This document shows, one piece after another, positions 1 to 8,987 of a stretch of 64,000 nucleotides of DNA (positions are counted from its first letter, which is position 1; each line of letters begins with the position of its first letter). A program made the position numbers and the translations under genes. Below the pieces are notes generated by a model. The model was not told the origin of the DNA. It did not search any database and was given only the letters and a program-made list of their open reading frames with translations. The stretch lies in the NCBI RefSeq assembly GCF_902859585.1, contig NZ_CADIJM010000003.1:248001-312000 (forward strand), given 5' to 3'. The stretch is from Achromobacter animicus. GTDB lineage: Bacteria > Pseudomonadota > Gammaproteobacteria > Burkholderiales > Burkholderiaceae_B.

Positions 1-2704
1 GGGTCTGCTCCTGTTGCTGGCGGTCTTCGTCGGCGCCGCGCAGCAGCGCGGCCAGATTTTCGAGTTCCTGGCGGGCGCGCGACAGCGCTTCCTCGCGTTC
101 GGCGCGCGCTTCCAGGGCGTCTTGCAGGCCGGCCTGCGACGCGGATGCGTCCAGCTCGGTCAGGTCGCCCATCAGTTGTTCAAGTTCCACCGCGCCGCGC
201 TGGCTCTGGTCGGCGGCCAGTTGCTGGTTGCGTTGCAGGTCGGTGATGCGCACCTGGATGCCGCGTTCAGCGAATTCCGCTTCCTGGGCGGCGCGTTCGA
301 GTTCGCGCAGGCGGGTGCGGGCCGCCTCGGCTTGCGCCGCCAGCGTCTCGCCATCCATTTCAGCGTCGGCAAACTTGGATTGATGCTCGGCCAGCTCTTC
401 GTCCAACGCCTCGAAGCGGGCCTCGGCCTCTTCGCGGGTGGCTCGCAGGTCTTCCTCGTGCGCCTTGATTTCTTCCAGGTCCTGGCGCAGACGCGAGGCG
501 CGCTCGCCGGACTGTTCCGCCTGCTGCTGCAGCCGCGAGTGTTCCAGCTGAATGTCGTGCACGCGGCGCGTGACTTCGGCCACGCGGGTGCGTGCCGGAG
601 AGATGGCCTGTGACACCTGCTGCCACGCCGCTTCCGCGCGGGCGACCGCGGCGCGCGCCTGGTCGGCGATCAGTTGCTGGGCCTTGATTTCGCGCTGCAG
701 GTTTTCGATTTCCTGCTGGCGGGCCAGCAGCCCGGCCTGTTCGGAATCGGGCGCGTAGAAACGCACGCTGTGCGCGTCGATCAGGTGGCCGGCCTTGACC
801 ACGCAGGCGGCCCCGGCGGGCAGGGTCGCGCGCAAGGCCAGGGCCTGGGTCAGGTCATTGGCCGTATAGACGCCGGCGAGCCATTCGTTGAGCAGCGTGC
901 GCAGATCGGGATCGGTGATGCGCAGCAGGCTGGCCAGCGGCGTGAACCCGGCAGGCGCCGTCGGCGCGGGCGCCGCGACGGGCAATTGGTAGAACGCCAG
1001 CCGCGCGGGCGGTGCGTCGTCGGCAAAGGCGCGCGCCCAATCCAGGTTGCGCACTTCCATCGACGCCATGCGTTCGCGCAGCGCCGATTCCAGGGCGGTT
1101 TCCCAGCCCGGCTCGACGTGCAGCTTTTGCCACAGGCGCGACAGCCCGGCCAGTTCGTGCTTGGCCAGCCACGGTTCCAGCGCGCCCTGCTTCTGCACGT
1201 CGTCCTGCAGCTTCACCAGTGCGGACAAGCGGGCTTCCAGGCGGGCCAGGTTCTGGGCTTCGGTCTGGGCGGCGCCCTGGGCGCGGCTGCGCTCGGCGTC
1301 GGCTTCGGGCACACGGCCTTCCAGGGTGGCCAGTTCTTCCTGGGCGGCTTCGAGCTGGTCTTCGCCCGCGGCGCGGTCGCCGGCCAACTGTTCCAGGCGT
1401 TCGGGGTCGGGGCTGTGCAGTTCGCGCAGTTCCTGCTGGAGGCGCTCGCGGCGCTGGTCCAGGGTCTGCATCTGGCGGTCGGCGTCGCGCTGCGTCTGCG
1501 CGACCAGCGCCAGGTTCTGCTCGACGCGGGCGAGCGCCGCGCGCATCTCGTCGCGGCCGGCGGCGGCTTCGCGCACGCGCTGCTCGACCGAGGGCAGGCC
1601 GGCCTGCGCGTCTTCCGCAGTGGAGCGCGCCTCTTCGGTGCGGGCGGCGGCGGCGGCCAGGTCGTCTTCGGCCTGGGCGATCTGTTCGGTGCAGTGCTCG
1701 CGCTGGCTGGTCCATTCCGCGATCTGCTGCTGGAGCTGGTCGCGGCGCGCCTGAAGGCGGTTGCGGGAATCGACCACGTGCCGGATCTCGGCTTCCAGGC
1801 GGCTGACCTGGGCATTGGCCTCGTACAGGGCGCCCTGGGCGGTGTGGACGGCATCGCTGGCGGCGTAATGGGCCTGGCGCCGGGATTCCAGCGCGGCCTC
1901 GCCGGCGCGCAGTCCGGCAATGGCGGCTTCCAGTTCGTTCTGAGCCTGCGCCATCTCCTGCGTCTTCTTGGCGCGCTCTTCGCGCGCCCCGGTTTCCTTC
2001 AGGAACCACAGCGAATGCTGCTTCTTTTCGCCGTCAGCCTGAAGCTCGCGGTAGCGCGTGGCCACTTCGGCCTGGGCTTCCAGCTTTTCAAGCTGGCTGT
2101 TCAGTTCGCGCAGGATGTCTTCAACGCGGGTCAGGTTCTCGCGCGTGTCGGACAGGCGGTTTTCGGTCTCGCGGCGGCGTTCCTTGTAGCGCGACACGCC
2201 AGCCGCCTCTTCCAGGAAGACGCGCAGTTCTTCGGGGCGGGCTTCGATCAGGCGGTTGATCATGCCCTGCCCGATGATGGCGTAGCCACGAGCGCCCAGG
2301 CCGGTGCCCAGGAAGATGTCGTGGATGTCGCGGCGGCGGACCTGCTGGTTGTTGACGAAATAGCTGCTGGTGCCATCCCGGGTCAGGACCCGGCGCACCG
2401 CGATTTCGGCGTAGGTGCTCCACTGGCCGGCGGCCCGCCCCTCGCTGTTGTCGAACACCATTTCGACCGAGGCCCGGGCGGCCGGCTTGCGGTTGCCCGA
2501 TCCGTTGAAAATGACGTCCTGCATGGACTCGCCGCGCAGTTCAGACGCCTTGGCCTCGCCCAGCACCCAGCGCACGGCGTCGATGATGTTCGACTTTCCG
2601 CAGCCATTGGGCCCCACCACGCCGACCAGCTGGCTGGGCACGGGGATGACGGTGGGATCGACGAAGGACTTGAAGCCGGCGAGTTTGAGCTGAGTAAGGC
2701 GCAC
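1..2704 (-). CDS. smc: Chromosome segregation protein SMC (5' part, C-terminus outside the window)
   Basis: SMC is the ATPase of the condensin-like SMC-ScpAB complex that organises the chromosome. About 901 codons lie in the window and the stop lies beyond position 1. The N-terminus has the ABC-type Walker A motif GPNGCGKSN near residues 31-39 and the RecN/SMC-style opening RLTQLKLAGFKSF. Then come a long coiled coil rich in Glu, Ala, Arg and Gln, a hinge region around residues 505-655, and the start of the returning coiled coil. The C-terminal Walker B and signature motif are not visible. The start is a GTG at 2704, chosen because the conserved N-terminus begins there; no good ribosome binding site is seen. 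The gene is divergent from lplT. Confidence 0.95.
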   Translation of the reverse strand, partial: MRLTQLKLAGFKSFVDPTVIPVPSQLVGVVGPNGCGKSNIIDAVRWVLGEAKASELRGESMQDVIFNGSGNRKPAARASVEMVFDNSEGRAAGQWSTYAEIAVRRVLTRDGTSSYFVNNQQVRRRDIHDIFLGTGLGARGYAIIGQGMINRLIEARPEELRVFLEEAAGVSRYKERRRETENRLSDTRENLTRVEDILRELNSQLEKLEAQAEVATRYRELQADGEKKQHSLWFLKETGAREERAKKTQEMAQAQNELEAAIAGLRAGEAALESRRQAHYAASDAVHTAQGALYEANAQVSRLEAEIRHVVDSRNRLQARRDQLQQQIAEWTSQREHCTEQIAQAEDDLAAAAARTEEARSTAEDAQAGLPSVEQRVREAAAGRDEMRAALARVEQNLALVAQTQRDADRQMQTLDQRRERLQQELRELHSPDPERLEQLAGDRAAGEDQLEAAQEELATLEGRVPEADAERSRAQGAAQTEAQNLARLEARLSALVKLQDDVQKQGALEPWLAKHELAGLSRLWQKLHVEPGWETALESALRERMASMEVRNLDWARAFADDAPPARLAFYQLPVAAPAPTAPAGFTPLASLLRITDPDLRTLLNEWLAGVYTANDLTQALALRATLPAGAACVVKAGHLIDAHSVRFYAPDSEQAGLLARQQEIENLQREIKAQQLIADQARAAVARAEAAWQQVSQAISPARTRVAEVTRRVHDIQLEHSRLQQQAEQSGERASRLRQDLEEIKAHEEDLRATREEAEARFEALDEELAEHQSKFADAEMDGETLAAQAEAARTRLRELERAAQEAEFAERGIQVRITDLQRNQQLAADQSQRGAVELEQLMGDLTELDASASQAGLQDALEARAEREEALSRARQELENLAALLRGADEDRQQQEQT

Positions 2705-2768
2705 AGTACGATGACGACGGGGTGGGTTGAACGAAAGGCGTTAACGGACCTGCCGCACAGATTGCAAA

Positions 2769-2787
2769 CCGGCCCAAGAAGGGCCGG
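2769..2787. other. Hairpin between smc and lplT
   Basis: A perfect inverted repeat, CCGGCCC-AAGAA-GGGCCGG, lies in the 264-bp divergent region between smc and lplT. It has no T-run on either side, so it does not look like a classical terminator. It could fold in the leader of either gene. Function unknown. Further along, CTGACA (2897-2902) and CATAAT (2918-2923) might be an lplT promoter, but the 15-bp spacing is short. Confidence 0.4.
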
Positions 2788-2968
2788 CTCTCATATGGGT
2801 CGTATGATACCGCAGGCGGTCTTTACCCAGACGTTGGGGCCGGACAACCCGCGGGCAAACGCGCAATGGCTGGCCGCAACGCTCCGGCTATACTCCCTGA
2901 CACTTTTTGGCACGACACATAATTTTCACGCGGACTGGCCAGGCTCTGGCCGAAGAACGGGGACATTC

Positions 2969-4282
2969 TTGAAACGTGGTTTCTATCTGGTCATGGCGGC
3001 GCAGGCCTTCTCGTCATTGGCGGACAACGCGTTGTTCATCGCAGCGATCGCCTTGATTCAGGAGTTGCACGGCCCTGACTGGCTGGCGCCCATGATGAAG
3101 TGGTCGTTTGCCTTGGCCTATGTCGTGCTGGCCGCGTTCGTCGGCGCCATCGCGGACTCCTACCCCAAGGGCCGCGTGATGTTCTCCACCAATGCCCTGA
3201 AGGTCGCGGGCTGTCTGCTGATGTTCTCGTACGCCAGCATTGGCGTCGCCCCTGAATACCAGACGTGGCTGGTCTGCGCCGCCTACGGCGTGGTGGGCAT
3301 CGGCGCCGCCGCCTACTCCCCGGCCAAGTACGGCATCGTGACGGAAATGCTGCCGCCGACCATGCTGGTCAAGGGCAATAGCTGGATCGAGGGCCTGACC
3401 GTCTTCTCCATCATCCTGGGCACGGTCCTGGGCGGCCTCCTGATTTCCTCGTCGGTGTCCACCGCCCTGCTCAGCCACTCCTTCATCGGCAGCCTGGTCC
3501 ACACGCCGGCCGAGGCCGCGATCCTGGTCATCGCCTTCGTGTACCTGCTGGCTGCGCTGTGCAACCTGTTGATTCCCCGCACGCACGTGCGCTATCCGCC
3601 GCAGCAGAAGAACCCCGTTCGCCTCGTCCGCACGTTCTGGGGCTACGTCTGCGTGCTGTGGAAGGACAAGCTGGGCCAGATTTCCCTCGCTGTCACCACG
3701 CTCTTCTGGGGCGCCGGCGCCACGCTGCAGCTGATCGTCATCGAATGGGGCCGCAGCCATCTGGGTTACCAGCTCGACAAGGCGTCGATGCTGATGGGCG
3801 TGGCCGCGCTGGGCACGGTGGTGGGGTCGATCCTGGCCGGGCGCATTCCGCTGCGCCGCGCGCTCGCCGTGCTGCCGGTCGGCGCCATGATGGGTCTCGT
3901 CGTGCTGCTGATGCCGCTGGTCTACCAGCCCTGGAGCGTCTATCTTCTCCTGCTGCTGACGGGCGGCCTGGCCGGTTTCTTCGTGGTGCCCATGAACGCC
4001 CTGCTCCAGCACCGGGGCCACGTGCTCCTGTCGGCCGGCCATTCGATCGCCGTGCAGAACTTCAACGAACAGCTCAACATCCTGCTCATGGTGGCGATGT
4101 ACACGCTGCTGCTGTGGCTGGAACTGCCGATCAACGTGATCATCGTCATCTTCGGCACCGTGGTGGCCGTGCTGATGGTGGTGTTCATGCGCTGGAGCAA
4201 GCGCAACATGCAGGCCAACCCCGACCTGCATGACCAGATCGGCCAGGAAGGCCACGGCCGCGCGCTGGATTCGACGCACTAG
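2969..4282 (+). CDS. lplT: Lysophospholipid transporter LplT (MFS family)
   Basis: This is a 437-residue, 12-helix major facilitator protein of the inner membrane. LplT flips lysophospholipids inward so that they can be re-acylated. The segment GAAAYSPAKYGI, followed by a conserved Lys-Gly-Asn stretch, is the hallmark of the LplT family, and GGFFVVPMNALLQ-like sequence near the C-terminus also matches. The open frame extends far upstream, but that part is antisense to smc. The most plausible start is a TTG at 2969, preceded by a GGGGA ribosome binding site at 2959-2963; hydrophobic sequence begins right after it. No acyltransferase (aas) gene is next to it, unlike in E. coli. A terminator follows. 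Confidence 0.9.
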   Translation: MKRGFYLVMAAQAFSSLADNALFIAAIALIQELHGPDWLAPMMKWSFALAYVVLAAFVGAIADSYPKGRVMFSTNALKVAGCLLMFSYASIGVAPEYQTWLVCAAYGVVGIGAAAYSPAKYGIVTEMLPPTMLVKGNSWIEGLTVFSIILGTVLGGLLISSSVSTALLSHSFIGSLVHTPAEAAILVIAFVYLLAALCNLLIPRTHVRYPPQQKNPVRLVRTFWGYVCVLWKDKLGQISLAVTTLFWGAGATLQLIVIEWGRSHLGYQLDKASMLMGVAALGTVVGSILAGRIPLRRALAVLPVGAMMGLVVLLMPLVYQPWSVYLLLLLTGGLAGFFVVPMNALLQHRGHVLLSAGHSIAVQNFNEQLNILLMVAMYTLLLWLELPINVIIVIFGTVVAVLMVVFMRWSKRNMQANPDLHDQIGQEGHGRALDSTH

Positions 4283-4314
4283 GACAAACGCGCCAAGTGC
4301 TTGATGCAGCAATG

Positions 4315-4343
4315 AAAAACCGGGCACTTGCCCGGTTTTTCTT
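4315..4343. terminator. Bidirectional terminator between lplT and the uracil-DNA glycosylase gene
   Basis: The stem CCGGGC/GCCCGG with loop ACTT is flanked by AAAAA on the left and TTTTT on the right. It can therefore stop transcripts from both convergent genes. Confidence 0.85.
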
Positions 4344-4356
4344 TGACCCCTGCGCC

Positions 4357-5376
4357 CTATAGCTCGCGGGCGGCCAGCTTCAGGTCCTGCCAGGCGCGCG
4401 CCTTCTCGGACGGGCTGCGCAGCAGGTAGGCGGGGTGGTAGCTCACGATGACCGGGATCTGCACGCCTTCGTCCGTCTTCAGATGATGGACGCGGCCACG
4501 CAGGTTGCCGATGGTGGCGTCGGTGCCCAGCAGCGTCTGCGCCGCGAACCGGCCCAGCACCAGGATGCGCTCGGGTTTCAGCAACGCAATCTGCCGCATC
4601 AGGTACGGGCTGCAGGCCGCGATTTCCTCGGGCTTGGGATTGCGGTTGCCCGGGGGACGGCACTTGATGACATTGGTGATGAAAACATCGCGCTCGCGGC
4701 TCATGCCCACCGCTGCCAGCATGGCGTCCAGCAACTGGCCGGACCGTCCCACGAAAGGCTGGCCCTGGCGGTCTTCCTGTTCGCCCGGCGCTTCGCCCAC
4801 GACGAGCCAGCGGGTGGGCTGGGCGCCCTGCCCGACCACCGCGTGACGGCGCCCCTTGCACAGGCCGCACGCGGCGCACGCCACGACCTGCGCCGCCAAC
4901 TGCTCCAGATTGGCATCCTTGACGGCCTCGGCCACCGGAATGGGCGGCGGCGCCTCTTCCTGGACCTCGACCTTCGGCGCGGGACGCGGCGGGGGGCCGG
5001 TGCGGTTCAGGATCGAAGCCGGAATAGCCGATGCGCGGCCAGAAGCCGGCTCTGCCGGGGCAGTGCGCGCAACGGCGGGCGCGGCGACCGGCGCGGCGTC
5101 GGCCACCGGAGCAGCTGTCGGGGCATCGAGCCGCGCTTCGACGGGAGTCGGCGCAACAATGGGGGAATGTGGTGCGGTACTCGGACCGCCAGGAGACGCG
5201 GCAGCCGGCGTCTGGCCGGGAGTGGCTCCAGACGCCACGGAACCCGCCTTGGCCACCGGCACGGCAGGCGGCGTGCGCAGCCATAGCCGCTCCATGCCAA
5301 GCTCGCGCAACCAGATGCGCTGCAACGGGTTGATGCGGGGCGGCGCCGGGCGCGGCGCGGCGTCCATCGGGCTCAT
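4357..5376 (-). CDS. Uracil-DNA glycosylase, family 4 (Fe-S type), with a long N-terminal extension
   Basis: The enzyme removes uracil from DNA in base excision repair. The catalytic domain occupies roughly residues 165-339. It shows the family-4 active-site segment GEAPGEQEDRQGQPFVGRSG, the Fe-S ligand region CAACGLCKGRR, a further Cys in KCRPPGNRNP and another in AACSPYL, and the closing motif SYHPAYLLR. Family-4 enzymes are usually about 200-230 residues. Here about 150 extra residues precede the domain, very rich in Ala and Pro and probably disordered. Similar fusions or linkers occur next to tsaB-rimI in related bacteria. Its ATG overlaps the stop of the upstream tsaB-rimI gene by 4 bp (ATGA), so the two are translationally coupled. 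Confidence 0.92.
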   Translation of the reverse strand: MSPMDAAPRPAPPRINPLQRIWLRELGMERLWLRTPPAVPVAKAGSVASGATPGQTPAAASPGGPSTAPHSPIVAPTPVEARLDAPTAAPVADAAPVAAPAVARTAPAEPASGRASAIPASILNRTGPPPRPAPKVEVQEEAPPPIPVAEAVKDANLEQLAAQVVACAACGLCKGRRHAVVGQGAQPTRWLVVGEAPGEQEDRQGQPFVGRSGQLLDAMLAAVGMSRERDVFITNVIKCRPPGNRNPKPEEIAACSPYLMRQIALLKPERILVLGRFAAQTLLGTDATIGNLRGRVHHLKTDEGVQIPVIVSYHPAYLLRSPSEKARAWQDLKLAAREL

Positions 5377-6629
5377 GCCGGTGCTCCGTCGGGTTCGCCG
5401 AAGCGTTTCTGCATGACGATGGCGTCCTCGCGACCGCCCTTCTCGGCTGGGTAGTAGGCCCGGCGCATGCCGATCTGCAGATAGCCGTGGCCCTTATAGA
5501 AACTGATGGCGGACGTGTTGGACGGCCGCACTTCCAGGAGCAGGCCTTCGAGGCCGCGTTCGCGCGCCTGCTGCTCGCACCAGTCGAGCATCACGCCGCC
5601 CAGTCCCTGCCGATGCAGGTCTTGGGCCACCGCGATCACCAGCAGATGCGCCACGTCCGGCGCAAACATCAGAATGCAGAATCCCGCCAGCTTGCCCTCC
5701 CGCCGCAACGTCCAGGCGCCATAGCCCGACGCCAGCGCGTCCGCGAAGTTTCCGCGGGTCCAGGGAAAGGCCTGCACTTGCGCCTCCAGCGCCACGACCT
5801 CGTCCAGATCGGCATCCGTCATGGGCTGCGGGACCGGCGCGGCAAGCGACGGCTGCGCCTTGGGATTGCCGCCCTCGCCGCGCAGGCGCTCGGCGGTGGT
5901 GAAGGCCACCTTGTCGCGCACATAGAGCGGCGCCGCCAGCTCGGGCGCCAGCGTTTCGCCGCGCAGCCAGCCCTGGCGGGCAAGCCGCGCCACGCTGGCG
6001 GCCTGGGGCCGCTGGGCTTCGGTGGCCCGGCGCCATTCGGCGGGCGCGGCCATGTCGGCGGCATAGGCTTCCCAGGCATCGCCAGCCAGTAGCGGCGTCA
6101 GCGGCTGTCCGGCGCGGGCCGACCAGTTGGGCAGATGGTGCGCCGTCCAGGGCACGACCTCGGCGGCGGCAATCAGCATCGGAGCTTGAAGCGTTTCCCA
6201 GACAGATTCCTCGCCCGCGGCGTCGCCGCGGCGGTAGACTGCCAGATAGACCTCGTTCATGCGGGCGTCTAGGGCCACGACGACAGCGTCGGCCGGGGTG
6301 CCATCGACGTCGGCTGCCACGGCCTGGTGCGAAACAATAGGCAACACCGGGATCCCAAGCCCCAGGGCCATTCCCTGGGCGACGCCGCATGCCACGCGCA
6401 GCCCGGTGAAGCCGCCGGGCCCCTGCCCGAACGCCACGGCATGCAACCCGGACGGCGTGATGCCCGCCTCGGCGAGCAGCGCATCGGCCATAGGCAGTAG
6501 GCGCTCGGCGTGTTCCTGGGATCCTTCGTGTTCGCGGACGCTGATCTCCAGACGGCCGTCGACCGCCCGTAAAAGGGCCACGCCACAACGTGACGACGAA
6601 GTTTCCAGTGCCAGCAGGTTTAGTTCCAT
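5373..6629 (-). CDS. tsaB-rimI: Fused TsaB (t6A synthesis) and RimI (N-alpha acetyltransferase)
   Basis: The single 418-residue chain joins two proteins that are separate in E. coli. Residues 1 to about 255 are TsaB, the non-catalytic partner of TsaD in making N6-threonylcarbamoyladenosine at tRNA position 37. It opens with the ASKHA-type LLALETSSSRCGVALL and carries GQGPGGFTGLRVACG. Residues about 270-418 are a GNAT acetyltransferase of RimI type, with the acetyl-CoA loop QDLHRQGLGGVMLDW and the segment LEVRPSNTSAISFYKGHGY. RimI acetylates the N-terminus of ribosomal protein S18. The start was moved to the ATG at 6629, where TsaB homology begins. A TACAAT box at 6638-6643 lies so close upstream that the leader would be only a few bases. 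Confidence 0.93.
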   Translation of the reverse strand: MELNLLALETSSSRCGVALLRAVDGRLEISVREHEGSQEHAERLLPMADALLAEAGITPSGLHAVAFGQGPGGFTGLRVACGVAQGMALGLGIPVLPIVSHQAVAADVDGTPADAVVVALDARMNEVYLAVYRRGDAAGEESVWETLQAPMLIAAAEVVPWTAHHLPNWSARAGQPLTPLLAGDAWEAYAADMAAPAEWRRATEAQRPQAASVARLARQGWLRGETLAPELAAPLYVRDKVAFTTAERLRGEGGNPKAQPSLAAPVPQPMTDADLDEVVALEAQVQAFPWTRGNFADALASGYGAWTLRREGKLAGFCILMFAPDVAHLLVIAVAQDLHRQGLGGVMLDWCEQQARERGLEGLLLEVRPSNTSAISFYKGHGYLQIGMRRAYYPAEKGGREDAIVMQKRFGEPDGAPA

Positions 6630-6760
6630 AGATGCAGATTGTACGAAATAAGCCGCTGTTACCCCCGTGTGTAAGGGGGATTTCAACCAGGGATCGCAAT
6701 GTGTAATATCTTGTGAACGCCCTCTAGCCCCCGGTTCTTGTCACTGTTACATTTCCGGCC

Positions 6761-7495
6761 ATGAATACGCAAAACACCACCCCCACCCGAAAAATCCTCG
6801 TCGTTGACGACGATCCGCGCTTGCGCGATCTGCTTCGCCGGTACTTGTCCGAACAGGGTTTCAACGTTTTCGTTGCCGAAGACGCGAAAGAGATGGGCAA
6901 ACTCTGGCAACGAGAGCATTTTGACCTGCTCGTGCTGGACCTGATGCTGCCCGGCGAAGATGGTTTGTCCATCTGCCGCCGGCTGCGCGGTGGCCACGAC
7001 AATACCCCCATCATCATGCTCACGGCCAAGGCGGAAGAAATCGACCGCATCGTCGGCCTTGAGATGGGCGCGGACGATTACCTGTCCAAGCCGTTCAATC
7101 CCCGCGAACTGCTGGCGCGCATCAATGCGATTCTGCGCCGCCGCGGCACCGAGGAACACCCCGGCGCGCCCAGCCAGGAAAACGAGTCCATCGCCTTCGG
7201 CCCCTACGTGCTGAATCTGTCCACCCGCACGCTCACGCGCAACGGCGAACAGGTGCCCATCACCACGGGTGAATTTTCGGTGCTCAAGGTCTTTGCGCGC
7301 CATCCGAAGATTCCCCTGTCGCGCGACAAGCTCATGGAACTGGCCCGCGGCCGCGAATACGAAGCCTTCGATCGCAGCCTCGACGTCCAGATCTCGCGTC
7401 TGCGCAAGCTGATCGAGCCGAACCCGTCCAAGCCCGTATTCATCCAGACCGTCTGGGGTCTGGGGTACGTGTTCGTTCCGGACGGTGGTAGCTGA
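6761..7495 (+). CDS. ompR: OmpR-family response regulator (OmpR; RisA in Bordetella)
   Basis: This is a 244-residue DNA-binding response regulator. The receiver domain (about residues 10-125) has the acidic pocket DDD at 16-18, the phosphoacceptor Asp60 in LDLMLPGEDG, and the conserved Lys in LSKPF. The C-terminal winged helix (about 145-240) has the OmpR-type ending VWGLGYVF. The sequence closely resembles Bordetella RisA as I recall it; RisA is the OmpR homologue needed for stress survival and for regulation of bvg-repressed genes. The gene is followed directly by its kinase. OmpR proteins usually control porins, and a porin gene lies at 36148, but no binding site was verified. Confidence 0.95.
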   Translation: MNTQNTTPTRKILVVDDDPRLRDLLRRYLSEQGFNVFVAEDAKEMGKLWQREHFDLLVLDLMLPGEDGLSICRRLRGGHDNTPIIMLTAKAEEIDRIVGLEMGADDYLSKPFNPRELLARINAILRRRGTEEHPGAPSQENESIAFGPYVLNLSTRTLTRNGEQVPITTGEFSVLKVFARHPKIPLSRDKLMELARGREYEAFDRSLDVQISRLRKLIEPNPSKPVFIQTVWGLGYVFVPDGGS

Positions 7496-7529
7496 TCGGC
7501 TGGCCCGCCCGGTGCAGGAGCGCAGCGTC

Positions 7530-8927
7530 GTGCCGCGCTTGCGCAGAACATTCAGGAACCTGACATCCCGTTTGCGGCTCGGCTTGTTCGGCCGCACGTT
7601 CCTTTTGCTCGCCGCGCTGATGCTGGTCAGCCTGGGCGCGTGGCTTCAAGTATTTTTCAGCATGGAGCTGGGACCGCGCGCCAATCAAATGGCGCAGCGG
7701 GTGATCACGGCCGTCAATATCACGCGCACCGCGCTGATCTATTCGCATAACGGCGAACGCAGCAAGCTCCTCCTGGACCTGGCCACCAACGAAGGCATCC
7801 AGGTCTATCCGCGCGAGGTCACCGACTTCGCCGAAGCCCTCCCCGACGACGACTACTGGCAGCGTGTGGCGCAGCATATCCGCACGCGCTTCGGCCCGGA
7901 AACGCAGATTGCCTGGGGCGTGAACCAGGTACCTGGCTTCTGGGTCAGTTTCCAGATAGAAAAAGATCTGTACTGGCTGGTGTTCGAGCGTGAGCAGATC
8001 GGTCTTACAGGCGGAATCGAGTGGCTGGGCTGGGGCGCCACGGCGCTATTGCTGTCATTGGTCGGCGCGGCGGTCAGCGTGGGCTTCGTCAACCGGCCGC
8101 TGTCCAGGTTGGCGCGGGCTGCCCAGGTGCTGTCGCGCGGTGAAACGCCCGCGGCCCTGCCCGAACAAGGCCCACTGGAGATCCGCGACCTGAACGCGTC
8201 GTTCAACCGCATGGCCAAGGACTTGCGCCAGGCCGAGGCCGACCGCGAGCTCATGCTGGCGGGCATCTCACATGACCTGCGCACGCCACTTGCCCGGATG
8301 CGTCTGGAAATCGAGTTGAGCGGCGTGTCGGAAGACGCGCGGCAGGCCATCGACGAAGACCTGGGCCAGATCGACCACAGTATCGGGCAGCTCATGGAGT
8401 ACGCCCGTCCCGCCGGCACCCTACCGCAGCTCGCCACCGACATTTCCGCCGTGCTGGCCGAACTGTACGAACGCGAACGCAGCCACACCGCCTCGCTGGG
8501 CGGCGAGCTGGACGCGGCGCTGGAACCTGGCCTGCGCGCCCGCATCACCGCGCTGGATCTGAAGCGTATCGTCAGCAACCTGATCGAGAACGCGCGCCGC
8601 TACGGCCGCTCACCCGATGACGGCATGGCGCACCTGAACATGACACTGCAGGCCGAAGGCAGCATGATCGTCATCGAGGTATCCGATCGCGGCCCCGGCA
8701 TCGCGCCGGAAGACGTGGATCGCCTGCTTCGCCCGTTCTCCCGCGGCGAGGCGGCGCGCACCGGCGTCAGCGGCGCGGGACTGGGTCTGGCCATCGTCGA
8801 ACGCCTGCTCAAACACGTCGGCGGGTCGCTCCGAATGCTGCCCCGAGAGGGCGGCGGACTGACCGCGAGGATAGAGCTGCCCAAAGCCAAGTTTAGGAAT
8901 TATCAATTAGACAACGATAATCCATAG
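7530..8927 (+). CDS. envZ: Sensor histidine kinase EnvZ/RisS
   Basis: This is an inner-membrane osmosensor-type kinase that phosphorylates the upstream regulator. With the chosen start it is 465 residues. One transmembrane helix lies near residues 23-44, a periplasmic domain follows, and a second helix lies near 165-187. Then come HAMP, the phosphoacceptor His248 in GISHDLRTPLARMR, and the ATPase domain with NLIENARRYG, DRGPGI and GLGLAIV. GTG at 7530 is preferred because AGGAG lies at 7516-7520. An upstream GTG at 7485 would overlap ompR by 11 bp and give 480 residues, but has a poor ribosome binding site. The reading frame is intact, whereas risS of B. pertussis is known to be frameshifted. 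Confidence 0.93.
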   Translation: MPRLRRTFRNLTSRLRLGLFGRTFLLLAALMLVSLGAWLQVFFSMELGPRANQMAQRVITAVNITRTALIYSHNGERSKLLLDLATNEGIQVYPREVTDFAEALPDDDYWQRVAQHIRTRFGPETQIAWGVNQVPGFWVSFQIEKDLYWLVFEREQIGLTGGIEWLGWGATALLLSLVGAAVSVGFVNRPLSRLARAAQVLSRGETPAALPEQGPLEIRDLNASFNRMAKDLRQAEADRELMLAGISHDLRTPLARMRLEIELSGVSEDARQAIDEDLGQIDHSIGQLMEYARPAGTLPQLATDISAVLAELYERERSHTASLGGELDAALEPGLRARITALDLKRIVSNLIENARRYGRSPDDGMAHLNMTLQAEGSMIVIEVSDRGPGIAPEDVDRLLRPFSRGEAARTGVSGAGLGLAIVERLLKHVGGSLRMLPREGGGLTARIELPKAKFRNYQLDNDNP

Positions 8928-8935
8928 CGTAGAAT
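8899..8935 (+). promoter_or_regulatory. ahpC promoter with a LysR-type (OxyR-like) dyad
   Basis: TAGACA (8908-8913), a 16-bp spacer and TAGAAT (8930-8935) form a good sigma-70 promoter for ahpC. It overlaps the end of envZ. A dyad ATTATC-N11-GATAAT (8899-8921) sits across the -35 box and fits the T-N11-A pattern of LysR-type regulators. As ahpC is a classical OxyR target, OxyR is the likely binder. That last step is inference. Confidence 0.55.
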
Positions 8936-8987
8936 TTATGGTTTTGAGGCTTGGCCTCATCTCCACCCAACAACTACGGGAGTAAAC

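Noticed and set aside
674-2968. Long open frame on the plus strand continuing into lplT
   Set aside because: It is antisense to smc, has the composition of a reversed high-GC coding frame and no family resemblance. LplT homology starts only at 2969.
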